In this document: piece after piece, positions 55,331 through 64,000 of the stretch
Layout of the letters: each line of letters opens with the position of its first letter
Numbering within the stretch: position 1 is the first letter of the stretch
Assembly: GCA_947095585.1 (NCBI GenBank)
Contig: OX352762.1
Span: 95,764,249 to 95,828,248, forward strand
Reading direction: 5' to 3'
Length of the DNA: 64,000 bases
Origin: Nephrocerus scutellatus
Taxonomy: Eukaryota > Arthropoda > Insecta > Diptera > Pipunculidae
Notes under the pieces: model-generated
The model's input: the letters and a program-made list of their open reading frames with translations, nothing else
What the model was told of the DNA's origin: nothing
Databases searched by the model: none
Translations under genes and position numbers: made by a program

Positions 55331-55736
55331 AAGTTAACATTGCTGGACAACCGAAACTGGCACGTTTCACTGTTGAGTTGTTGGCCTTCAAGAAAGACGT
55401 CAAGTGCCAGAAGAATAGATTTGTTCTACAGTCTAGAGAGGTTCCACGAAAATTGAAGGCTCAATTTAGTAATTATTTGTAATATTTTCTTGGTCAGGGT
55501 TCTTGTGTTGACTGCTGCAAAGCTATGAAAGTAAATTTTAGTCTTAAAGTCTATGATCTTATTCTTTTTAATCCTTTAAATTTTTCAAATGTGACCTCCG
55601 TCATCGCATTACCATCGCCCTTCCACTAACTTTAAACTTTTGTAGAAATAATCGGATATATTATTTGTTTTTCTTTTTCTACACATGTTCGCAATCAAAC
55701 AATTTAACCAAACAAAATCAAATAACATATGAACAG
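55331..55736 (+). other. Intron before exon 2
   Basis: A LINE-like scrap around 55335-55460 (GAAGTTAACATTGCTGGACAACC, compare 24776). Then AT-rich intron ending AACATATGAACAG at 55736, the acceptor. Confidence 0.45.
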
Positions 55737-55869
55737 AGGAACATCTGGTATCGATATTGACTTACGACGTGTGGACATTGACCAGTGCCCGCAGCGGAAT
55801 TCACCGGGAACAACGCAGCCACTGAACATTTTTGCCGGAACCGACAAGTGTAAGCAACGCACAACAATG
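55737..55869 (+). CDS. GPR158/GPR179-like receptor, second visible exon
   Basis: 133 bp between GAACAG and ATG/GTGAGTG. Its first base completes the codon split in the exon at 21068-21242 (AA+A, Lys). Then GTSGIDIDLRRVDIDQCPQ follows, then TQPLNIFAGTDKCKQRTTM, ending on a whole codon. The GxxxxDIDLxxVDIDQCP segment is the conserved end of the Cache domain in this receptor family, and TDKC begins the cysteine-rich stalk. Phase 0 at the 3' end joins exactly to CEALKGLGFRRG at 59841. A nearby in-frame ATG (55729) lies in the intron and is not a start. Confidence 0.93.
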
Positions 55870-55904
55870 GTGAGTGATGTATATTCCGGTTGGAGTTTCA
55901 GAAT

Positions 55905-56135
55905 TGAAAAAAAAAACAACCCAAAAAATTAAAATTTTTCATGTAAATTCGTTAACTGGATATAAACATGTGTGAAAAGTTTTAATAAAATCAAGATAAT
56001 TTTGAAGAAAATTCCATGGCAACAAATTCCAAATTTTAATAGAAATTATTGTGCAAATTTTGATTAAATCGGGCTTTAGTAAGTGAAATAAAAACAATCA
56101 CAAGATTAGGCGACAAAGTCAAAATTAAGCAAACA
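55905..56135 (+). repeat. TTCTCTA minisatellite element, short decayed copy
   Basis: AAAACAACCCAAAAAATTAAAATTTTTCATG and AAATTCGTTAACTGGATATAAACATGTGTG, then a decayed unit and TAGTAAGTGAAATAAAAACAATCACAAGATTAG. It begins 36 bp after exon 2. Confidence 0.6.
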
Positions 56136-56139
56136 AACA

Positions 56140-56560
56140 AGCACATCGTCCGCTGGCTTTCTCAAAGTGTGACCAATCCAGCTCCATTTTCGTCGTCTGA
56201 TGGTAAACGCTATTGCTTCCTGCTGCGCACCACCATTTTTTGACATTCAGCTGCGCGAGTAACAAAAGTTATCGACTTCCTCCATCTGATTAGGACGCGA
56301 AGTAGTTTTGTTTTTGACGCGTTGATTTTTAAAACCACCTTGTGGAATTCTAGTGAGTGTAATTTCGCTCCATCACCTAGCGATTGTGATAGGAGACAGA
56401 TATCATCGGCATAGTCCAGGTCTTCTAGGCGGTGAAAACATTCAACAAACGCGATGAAGTACGGGTTACTATTTTTATCATACAGTCGAACATTCTTAAA
56501 ATGTTATGTACAGCGGGTTAATTGTTGTTTCTCCATAAGGATCAAAGAGCCGGTTATTGC
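56140..56560 (-). pseudogene. LINE-E reverse-transcriptase fragment with YADD
   Basis: Minus strand from about 56470: FIAFVECFHRLEDLDYADD and ICLLSQSLGDGAKL, then VVLKINASKTKLLRVLI. After an internal deletion comes IRRRKWSWIGHTLRKPADD. This is the palm with the YADD catalytic pair, and the WIGHTLRK tail of the group also present at 24776-25432. Confidence 0.75.
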
Positions 56561-56719
56561 CTTAACAGGGTAGTTGATGTGGTATTTTTTGTTGGCGAGC
56601 GAGTTGGTAGATTATGCTGTATTGTCTACTATCAGCGGCGTGATGTGCTTGTGTTGCGATGTCGCTTAGCCATACTCGTTTGTCATTCCTACCTGAACGG
56701 ATAACTTGCCGGTCCAGAT
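56561..56719. other. Short spacer between two minus-strand LINEs
   Basis: No clear block. It may be the join of LINE-E and LINE-B. Confidence 0.3.
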
Positions 56720-57655
56720 GATTGGTTTGAGCATAGAAGATCGTTTTCTCAGAGATATCTATTGATTTGTGACATGATAATTTTTTCTAAGACTTTTGAC
56801 AGGAAAGGAAGAATAGCTGTTGGTCCATATTCCGTCATGCTAGATTTTTTAGTTTTTGGTAATGGGATGATTTTAGCATTCTTCCACTCGGATGGGAATA
56901 CGGACATCGTTAGCACCGAGTTAAGAAGATACGTTTTAAAAGACAGTATGAAGGCCAATAGAATTTTGACAAAGTTAGGATCCATCCAGACCAGTATAAG
57001 TGTTTATACTCAAAAGAGCTTGCACAACATCGCCTCATCATAGACCTTGCTAAAATGAAAAGAGCTATTGTGCTCATCTTTAGCATTTTCCTCTAAGGAA
57101 AAAGTGCTAATCGATGTGCTGCATTAAGCGATGAATTCGGCGAGTGGCTTATTACAATCAATGTCAGCCGATATTATTGGGTTTTGTATACCAAATCCAA
57201 GTTGCCGTAGCTGTTTCCATAGTTTTTGTCCCGATCCCGAATTGTCTAGCTGATAACTATAGTAAGCAGACTTTGCAGATCTTATATTGGAGATAACTTT
57301 ATTTCGTAGAGCGCTATAATTTTTTTAAGAAGGCATCAATACGGTACTTTATCCATTCTCTGTAGACATTATCACGTTTTTGCATAAGTTGTAGAATATC
57401 AGTTCTTAGCCACTGTGGCGTAGAAGGATTCTTCCTTTTTGTTTTTATGGGAACATATCTATTAAATATGCTTACTATCTCACGTTGTAAGAGCACACTT
57501 TGTTCGTTCATTGAAGCCATGTTGTAGATAAGTTCCCAGTAGTAGCCTTCGTAGTTTATATTACCAAAATCTCTATTCTTGATTTCTGGTTGAATGTTAC
57601 TAGTGTTAACAGTAATGGTTAAATAAAAAAGGTCATGTTTAGAGAAAGTTGGCAG
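56720..57655 (-). pseudogene. LINE-B: endonuclease end, linker and reverse-transcriptase start
   Basis: On the minus strand from 57645: KHDLFYLTITVNTSNIQPE, FGNINYEGYYWELIYNMAS, PSTPQWLRTDILQLMQKRD and REWIKYRIDAF. Then come KSAYYSYQLDNSGSGQKLWK and the RT start, NSVLTMSVFPSEWKNAKIIP, LPKTKKSSMTEYGPTAILPF and LSKVLEKIIMSQINRYL. This is the classic CR1/Jockey linker, then the FPxxWKxAxIxPxxK block. Three or four shifts or stops are present. It ends before the catalytic Asp. Confidence 0.78.
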
Positions 57656-57734
57656 TATAGCAGTGTTTTATCTAGTTCGCTAACAAAATAAACGTCAAGT
57701 AAGGAGCTTTACGGCTAACGGAACATCAGTTAAA

Positions 57735-58195
57735 ATATTTGCATGCTGGTCAAACATTGATGATGGCTACACTACAAAGTAAATATTGGATACTTGCTTG
57801 TAGAAATTTAATCAAAAAGATCGTTTCAAATTGTGTGAAATGTACTAAGTATATAGTATGAATTTAGTCAAGTTATGGGAAACCTTCAAAGTCAAAATTC
57901 TGGGACTCCCAGTCAAGACTTAGTTGTAAAGTTTTCAAAATTGTCCAGATGGCAGATGATACAAAAAATGAACCTTCACATATGGAAAAGATGCCGTCTA
58001 GAGTTTCTCACCAATTTACAACACCGAAGCAAATGGCACAAGCAACAAGACAACTTTAAAACTGATGATATCGTTACCATAAAAGAAAACAACCTACCTC
58101 CATCCAAGTGGGTATTGGACAGAGTAGTGCAACTGCACCAAGGAACAAGTGACAACGTCAGAGTTGTTACTAATTAAACGCAACAACGTTCTGCC
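57735..58195 (+). pseudogene. BEL/Pao retrotransposon pol fragment (integrase ends)
   Basis: 57745-57860 reads HAGQTLMMATLQSKYWI, LACRNLIKKIVSNCVKCTKY: the H-H-C-C zinc-binding start of integrase. After a deletion of the catalytic core, 57930-58177 reads FSKLSRWQMIQKMNLHIWKR, LQHRSKWHKQQDNFKTDDIV and NLPPSKWVLDRVVQLHQGTS, then VRVVTN and stop. That is the typical C-terminal end of BEL/Pao pol. Only relics remain. Confidence 0.85.
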
Positions 58196-58235
58196 GGCTA
58201 CCAATTAATTGAATCAACCCATTCAAGTCAGCCGG

Positions 58236-58420
58236 AATGTTGGAGACATTACAAATAATTACTGCACTTTATTTGAGCATTGATAATCGACCACGAGGGA
58301 CTTTGCTTTGACATTTAGAACTATATCAGTTGTATTGAACATAGACATTGAACATTGACATAGCCGAAATAAAACTAATAACACTAAGAGAAAAGATTAT
58401 AGCCTTTATCACGTATTCAC
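58236..58420 (+). mobile_element. Possible start of the BEL/Pao 3' LTR
   Basis: TGTTGGAGACATTACAAAT begins about 40 bp after the pol stop, following AATCAACCCATTCAAGTCAGCCGGAA. Position and TGTTGG start fit an LTR. AATAAA occurs at about 58368. I found no right end and no second copy. Confidence 0.4.
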
Positions 58421-59840
58421 CAAATTTAGGCAGATGATGGCATGTTACGAGTAAATGCAAGACTTCGAAACAGAACATTTCAGAAAAAGCGAAAGAAAAA
58501 GTCGAAAAAATAGTCGATACTAAAAAATAGTAATTCCAATTTTCAATTCAATTTTCAAAGAAAGGATTTAAAAAGCTTGAATAGGCGAAAGAAAATGAAA
58601 AAAAAAGAACAATCGTTTAGGAAAAATTAAATGTAATAGGGACAAATAAGTCTTTACCCATTTGACAACATCTGCGACAACAAATGTTATATCGGATATT
58701 ATTCTGTACGTGTGACCATTCGCAGCTAATTGTCTGAATGTGTTTCTGACGTCGAATGTGCAAGAAAAGAATCCAATGTCACCATTACTGTGATAAATAA
58801 AAGCTTGAGGATTAGGAGTTTTCAGGCTATGCCTTATACCCTTCACTGTCAGAGTATTACAGAATATATTTATGATACGGCTCGGATGTTCTCGACATTA
58901 CTATTATTTAGTGTTATTGTAAATCCACAATGCCCAGGGAGTTTAAAGAGATCAAGTACTGCTGATATGAATTGGAAGAAAAACGTATGGTAAAGCCACA
59001 TTGAATCAATTCCCCAAATATAGATTTAAGTTGTTATTGCGATAAGATAGAAAAAGGGAAATATTTCCATTTCCTACAGAAGAAATGAAACTGATAATAT
59101 GCCCATTATAAGGTTACTACCTACCAGGGTTTTACCTTTATTTTGTGTATTGTAGATTTATAAGCAAACAAAGATTGGCAATACTTAAGACTGCGCATTC
59201 CAATTGGCTCCGCAAACTACTCAACTTGTAGTTCGCGTAACCACAGCATACCACGTACCTAATATATGAGATTGAGGATTTGATCTGCCGTGAACAACTC
59301 ACCAATAAACTGAGTTGAAGCGTACTAATATAAGGATATTTGAGGACTTATCAATAAAATTACGAAAATATATCATGCGAACAAGAAAGGTATTGCAAAA
59401 ATGGAGATAGAGAAGAGATAGAAATTCAGCGTAACTTCTTTCTTTCGAACTAGGAGTTTTTTTTGTATCACAAATTGATCATTACTGGTCTAAGTGTGTC
59501 GGTTTCACTAACAGTGTCACCCTAACCTAAGTATACTGCAGAACTACAACTTTCTTGCAATTGCATTTTTGTGTTTGATATAATATTAAAATAAGGTTTA
59601 TTCCCTAATACTTTCAATTCAGCATAAAAACCAGTTCCTTGTAGGATACAGATGCATTACATTTTCTAGCTATCAAATTAGTTTCCACTCAGTTGTTATT
59701 CTCTTTTTTCTTACTCCATTTCCGATTGCCTTCAATAATATGCGGCTGTATGCGCGAATGTCACCTACTTGGCTAACCATATATACTTCCAAATGCTGCT
59801 GCTGACGCTTGACTGATTTTAACTAACACATGATGCACAG
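58421..59840 (+). other. Intron, mostly unique, with acceptor
   Basis: AT-rich, no coding or shared repeat. Ends TGATGCACAG at 59840. Confidence 0.5.
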
Positions 59841-59984
59841 TGTGAAGCCTTGAAAGGATTGGGCTTCCGTCGTGGATCGTATAAGTGTGTTTGCCGGAAG
59901 GGATTTTATTTTCCAGATACATTGTCAACGCAGAAATATTTCAACGGCAGCCTTCTCGAGGAAGAATATGAAAAACTCATGTTG
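59841..59984 (+). CDS. GPR158/GPR179-like receptor, EGF-like stalk exon
   Basis: 144 bp, 48 whole codons, between GCACAG and TTG/GTAAGT. Reads CEALKGLGFRRGSYKCVC, RKGFYFPDTLSTQKYFNGSL and LEEEYEKLML. The GxxFxxGxYxCxCxxGFYxP arrangement is the EGF-like stalk of the GPR158/GPR179 family that links the Cache domain to the membrane part. It carries one NGS sequon. Phase 0 at both ends fits the exon before (ends TTM) and after (starts GKNST). Confidence 0.95.
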
Positions 59985-60092
59985 GTAAGTTGGCTGGAAT
60001 CATCATAACTTGTCGACGAGGGTATAACTGACTGCCGCTGACTGACGGTTTAAAAAACTAATATTTTTATTTATTTTTTATGAATTACACAG

Positions 60093-60293
60093 GGCAAAAA
60101 TTCAACGTACAACATTGTACCGGAATATGAATGTCTTGCGTGCGCTGAGGGTTGCGATTCATGTGAGGATAGTTCACCATGTATAGCTGCACTGAATTGG
60201 CCAATGCGGATGAGTATCTTGGTGCTGGCGTGTGCTGTCATTGGCTTACTGCCACCAGCTGCGTGGTTTACATTTCGCTATCGACAAGTTAAG
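60093..60293 (+). CDS. GPR158/GPR179-like receptor, stalk end and first transmembrane helix
   Basis: 201 bp, 67 whole codons, between ATTACACAG and AAG/GTAGAT, after a 108-bp intron. Reads GKNSTYNIVPEYECLACAEG, CDSCEDSSPCIAALNWPMR and then the hydrophobic segment ILVLACAVIGLLPPAAWF, followed by TFRYRQVK. The CxxCxxGCxxCxDxxPC cysteine set just before a membrane helix is typical of the family, comparable to the cysteine-rich part of class C receptors. The remaining six helices must lie beyond the window or in exons past 64000; I see none between 60294 and the end. Confidence 0.95.
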
Positions 60294-60769
60294 GTAGATT
60301 GACATTGTAAAGTAGATTAACGTTGTCACAGCGTCTGTGTGAACCACGTGAAACGATTTATTTATGTTGAAGTGCACAGTTTTAATAAAAGAAAATGCTT
60401 AATTTAGAGATAAGTTAAGTCCGATGTGTATACAGGATGTATCCGTTAAGGTGGCAAATAGTTAAAGTGAGGATTCCTTGGTTAGTTTCGTGAAAAAAAT
60501 CGTATGGGGGTCTATTTTCACCCCCTGCGGTTTACTTAGCGTTTTAATGTGAAGAGATGTACTTTTGACCTCACATCACTTCACACCCTGTAACTCTTGA
60601 ACACTTCTAGCTACACGGTCACTGTTGGTCTTTTTTGAAAAAGAATTAAATTTCTAAGATCATACAATGTACACTTTTTTAAATTCTTAAAACTATTACC
60701 GATCAAAGTCAGAAAAAAAAACCTTTTTTTTAAATTTTTGTTTCAAACGCAATTATTGCCGTCTCAGTG

Positions 60770-61177
60770 TTCCTGCTGCAATTGTGAAACGAGTATTACA
60801 TACGGAACAGATGCACCCTTACCGCTTCACTCCAGTGCAGAATCTGCTTCAAACGGATTTCCCCAGAACAACCCAAATTTTTTAGTGGATACTTAAAACC
60901 GCAATATGATCTTGCCTTCATCGGAAGGATCCTTTGGACAGATGAAGCTACTTTTTCGACGGATGGATTGACAAACTTTCACAACCTTCATCATTGGGCT
61001 GAATTCAATCCATATGTTGTTAAAGTAACCACTTCGCAAACTCGTTTCAGTATAAATGTTTGGGCCGGATTAATCGGGGATCATTTCATTGGTCCTCACA
61101 TACTACCCAAAAGGCTAAATTCGAACGGGTACCAGCAATTTTTGACGAATCCCCTGCCAGAATTGATGGAAAACATG
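60770..61177 (+). pseudogene. mariner-type transposase, first part
   Basis: Pieces read HTEQMHPYRFTPVQNLLQTD, then RILWTDEATFSTDGLTNFHN, HHWAEFNPYVVKVTTSQTRF and INVWAGLIGDHFIGPHILP, and QQFLTNPLPELMENM. WTDEATF carries the first catalytic Asp. The family is a Tc1/mariner relative common in arthropods, with the NLHN-HxWA and NVWAGIxGxxLxGP blocks. A shift lies near 60950. Confidence 0.8.
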
Positions 61178-61466
61178 TTTTCACACGCCCATAGATGAAA
61201 GTGACTGTTTCATACACTATAACCTACCCTCGAAAGTAGCCCTTATAAAACCTACTGATTTAACATATAAATTACTTTTGTTATTTACTGCAGTCACAGC
61301 GAACAAACATTCCTAGAATAATTTTGCCGTGGTCGTGTGAAAAATAGCGTACATTACTCGCAGAAAAGTGCTCATCGTGCTCGTTAGATTGCCGCTTAAA
61401 GCGTCTAACTCGCACGATAAACTCCACATTCCTCGCTCGTTATGTAATATATTATTTTTCATGTTA
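61178..61466 (-). mobile_element. MITE-like repeat, inverted copy inside the transposase
   Basis: Starts TTTTCACACGCCCATAG and contains TTGTTATTTACTGCAGTCACAGCGAACA, the inverse of the 9225 and 48955 copies. TGGTCGTGTGAAAA at 61330-61343 is inverse to its start. It continues to ATTGCCGC at about 61394 and beyond. It splits the transposase between LPELMENM and QLDGAP. Confidence 0.75.
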
Positions 61467-61825
61467 TTTCAGCTGGATGGTGCTCCTTGCAACAGCGGGC
61501 GTAATGTTACTACATTTTTAAGTCAACATTATCGAAACTGAAGGATTGGTAGAAACGGTCCGGTACTTTGGCCACCTAGGTCACCGAATCTAACATCTAA
61601 CTCCTCTAGACTTTTTTTTTTGTGGTGAAGAATGAAAGAGCTAGTATATTCTACAGAAATAGAAACAATAGAAGCTAGGAAGAAGGATTTAACATGCAGC
61701 TCAGGGGATAGGCAATGTACTACCTCTAACAAACTTAAAAAGAGAAATTGTTAAAGGAGCGCTGGCTTGCATTCATGCCGAAGGGGGGCATTTTGAGCAA
61801 TTTATTCAATGGTCTTGCACATACA
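61467..61825 (+). pseudogene. mariner-type transposase, second part
   Basis: Reads QLDGAPCNSGRNVTTFLSQH, then GPVLWPPRSPNLT and a broken tail KRRWLAFMPKGGIL-like sequence. QLDGAP is the second catalytic-Asp block. In the third (PPRSPDLxPxD) block, Asp is read as Asn at SPN and the following acid is lost. Stops and shifts follow. Confidence 0.75.
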
Positions 61826-62060
61826 TATTAATATTTCATACGATAATCCTCATCTATTTATTTATTTTCAATTTATTTGAATTGAGTTTACTTGTAAGTA
61901 AGGTTTTACATTACTTTTTTGTTTTTTCTTAAAATTCATTTTCATCATATTTGGCTCTATGTACAAAACAAAAAAAAACCATCTAAGAGCATTTTTCGAG
62001 ATTGAAAATATAATTTTAAAAAAAATAAAAATTGTTTTGAATTTGACGACGTTTATCATG

Positions 62061-62121
62061 GATTTAAAAAAAAAACAACCCATAAAAATTAAAATGTTTC
62101 TTGTAAATTCTCTAATCGGAG

Positions 62122-62156
<35 letters not shown>

Positions 62157-62565
62157 GTGCTCGTCTTGTGGCAAAATCATCCACGAAATGACGCAGCGGC
62201 AGCGAACAGCGCTGCTCACAAAGCACAGAGCTCAGACTTTGCCGTGATCTGATGCGATATAGCGATATTTAAAAATTGTATATTGGGGTCCCCAAGGGGC
62301 CGATCGCTCTAATACAAAAAGTGTTTTCCATCGAAGACACACATGTGTACAAAATTTAAAGAAAATCGGGTAAATTTTGTAAAATATTTGTATGGGAGCC
62401 CCCCGAACCCGAGGGTTGTCACCGGAAATATACAAGTGTGCAAAATTTCAATAAAATCGGGCCATGGGAAGTGGGCTAAAAATTGATCAGAAAATCTGAC
62501 CAGCCAGCCAACCAGCCAGCCACGTGCACGCGAAGTTAATATAGAGAATTTAAAAATGGATATTG
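62061..62565 (+). repeat. TTCTCTA minisatellite element with (CA)n, nested in the transposon
   Basis: Begins AAAACAACCCATAAAAATTAAAATG...AAATTCTCTAATCGGAGATAC and has a (CA)n run of about 14 repeats (62125-62153). One to two units follow, with CCAGCCAGCCAACCAGCC, and it ends AAGTTAATATAGAGAATTTAAAAA. Both inverse ends are present, so this is a complete short copy whose edges are set by the transposon sequence around it. Confidence 0.75.
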
Positions 62566-63279
62566 TTTGATCTTATAAATTTAATTTCATTTCAAAAAAG
62601 ACCAACATTGGCCTTTTAGCTAAAAGCGTTCAAGAGTTATAGTTATATGGAAGTCATGTAAGGTCTAAAGTACGTCCAGCTCCTGTTGACTGAATCTAGA
62701 AACTTGTGCAGTGAATTTGTAGAAAATTGAATAATTTAATACTGTATTTGTCAAAAAAAAAATCAGAGAGCATTTTTTGAAACAATCGCGTTTGAAAACA
62801 AAATTTAAAAAAAAATTTCTCTGAATTTGACGACGTTTATATCGGTAAAGGTTTTTAGAATTTAAAAAAATGTAACTTGTATGATCTTAGAAATTTAATT
62901 CTTTTCCAAAAAAGACTAACACTGACCTTGTACCTAGAACAGGGGGATTAAATAGACCCCCGACCCTCTCATACGATTTTTTCAAAGGAATCATCCCTTT
63001 AAGTATTTGCCACCTTAAAGGATACCCTGTAGAGCTTATGTGATGAGCTTCTAAGAGTTGTTACAACTTTAGTTCATACAACAATACCAAAGCTTAAGAA
63101 ATGCCCAGAAATGTGCAATTAAGTTTTATTATTTAAACTGAATTTTGAGAATGGAATTATCTACAACAGAATAACTCCTGTTGGGGAGATTTTGTTTGTA
63201 ACAGGATTAGCTTCGCTTGTAACTTTTAGCGGACATATCTGTCTAATAAAACATTTCAATTTCATTGAAACATTTATAC

Positions 63280-64000
63280 TTTATATTATTATTGCGAGCC
63301 CGAAGGGCGAAGCTAATAATCAGAGGACAAGAACATTTTTCTAGCGTACATGTGTGGGTTTGTCGGTTTGTCAGTTTGTCCGGTTGTATATCGCGACTTC
63401 TACCAGTCAGAATTTGATGGGACTTGTTTTAAAACAATAGGTAAGCGCTTGGCTTGCGATGACGTGAGGCGTGTCACATATTGCGCGTCGCGTGTGACGC
63501 GTGTAATTTTTTTTTTAAATACTTGTTTTAAATCTTGGCTTACGATGACGTGACACATGTCGCGCGTCGCGTGTGGCGCGTGTATTTTTTTTTTTTTTAA
63601 ATAATTGTTTTAAAACTTGAGTTGCGATAACTTGACGCGTGTCACGTGTCGCGTGTGGCGCGTGTTAATTTTTTTTTTTTTAAATACCACTTTTAAAACT
63701 TGGCTTGCGATGACGTGAGGCGTGTCACGTATTGCGCGTCGCGTGTGACGCGTGTAACTTTTTATTTTTTTTTAAATAATTGTTTTAAAACTTGAGTTGC
63801 GATAACTTGACGCGTGTCACATGTCGCGTGTGTCGCGTGTAATTTTTTTTTTATAAATACTTGTTTTAAAACAATTGTTAAGCGCTCAGCTTGCGATGGT
63901 GTAATTTTGAGTTTTTTATTTACTCATAGGGGTTAAATTTTTTTTAAAGTAAAATCCGTTTAAGATAAATTAGTCTTTAGGCTGAATTACAATTATCCAT
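63280..64000 (+). repeat. ATTGCGAGCC element with GCGTGT tandem array, copy 2
   Basis: Head at 63285-63440 as in the 30340 copy (ATTATTGCGAGCCCGAAGGGCG, TTGTCCGGTTGTATATCGCG, TACCAGTCAGAATTTGATGGG). Then come about five units of 77-90 bp (63470-63850), each with GCGATGACGTGAGGCGTGTCAC, GCGCGTCGCGTGTGxCGCGTGTAA, a T run and AAATACTTGTTTTAAAAC. Closes with AAGCGCTCAGCTTGCGATGG, and runs off the window end. Confidence 0.75.

Larger units (their letters stand above)
60433..63029. mobile_element. mariner/Tc1-type transposon with long inverted ends
   Basis: Left end CAGGATGTATCCGTTAAGGTGGCAAAT (60433) and right end ATTTGCCACCTTAAAGGATACCCTG (to 63029) are inverse, and TA flanks both (60431-60432 and 63030-63031). 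The similarity runs inward more than 100 bp, for example AAGAATTAAATTTCTAAGATCAT at 60644-60666 and its inverse near 62882-62904, with a gap of about 90 bp in the right arm. The transposase is decayed and interrupted by a MITE-like repeat. A TTCTCTA element and a second right-end-like stretch lie near the right arm. It is clearly inactive. Confidence 0.82.

Noticed and set aside
55729..55932. Small gene starting at an ATG just before exon 2
   Set aside because: The ATG is in the intron before a good acceptor. The conserved part ends at a GTGAGT donor, and phases match the neighbouring receptor exons.
61868..62252. Small frames across the (CA)n region
   Set aside because: They span a transposon end, a nested minisatellite element and a dinucleotide run. 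Composition explains them.

Overview
The window looks like a piece of a large, AT-rich insect nuclear genome, most likely a higher fly (Diptera). No bacterial operons, rRNA or free-standing tRNA genes are visible. The only host gene I can support is split into four short plus-strand exons (21068-21242, 55737-55869, 59841-59984, 60093-60293). Their reading phases join exactly and encode one continuous stretch of a GPR158/GPR179-type class C orphan G-protein-coupled receptor: the end of the extracellular Cache domain, a cysteine-rich EGF-like stalk and the first transmembrane helix. The 5' and 3' parts of the gene lie outside the window. The introns are more than 21 kb (upstream, open), about 34.5 kb, about 4.0 kb and 108 bp.

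Almost everything else is intronic and built from transposable elements, many nested. 1-4.2 kb: minisatellite-type repeats, a tRNA-derived SINE and a hAT transposase scrap. 4.2-18.9 kb: a recent, nearly identical tandem duplication of a 7.3-7.4 kb block, with an extra 475-bp unit at the joint. The block holds a hAT-like relic, a LINE 3' end, two MITE-like repeats and the end of an RTE-like LINE. 18.9-21 kb: the rest of that RTE copy, interrupted by a SINE with a clear target-site duplication, then two LINE fragments. 21.3-33.7 kb: LINE scraps in both directions, two fold-back elements and several tandem-repeat elements. 33.93-35.96 kb: a 2.0-kb solo LTR with TATA box, polyadenylation signal, 4-bp target duplication and two internal minisatellites whose unit lengths (105 and 81 bp) are multiples of three.

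36-45.6 kb: a pile of one LINE family (LINE-A here). One plus-strand copy carries a 1.66-kb hAT-type element with an 8-bp target duplication. Next to it, a nearly complete minus-strand copy of the same family sits inside plus-strand LINE-A sequence. 46-49 kb: mostly quiet intron. 49.4-58.3 kb: an RTE-like LINE, further LINEs, a BEL/Pao pol fragment and receptor exon 2. 58.3-60.4 kb: quiet intron and exons 3-4. 60.43-63.03 kb: a decayed mariner/Tc1-type transposon with inverted repeats of more than 100 bp and TA target duplications, carrying at least two later insertions. 63.3-64 kb: a GCGTGT-rich tandem-repeat element.

Family names (LINE-A, LINE-C and so on) are labels for this window. Clade assignments come from recognising motifs by eye. 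No protein here is a complete gene, and nothing looks like an intact autonomous transposon.
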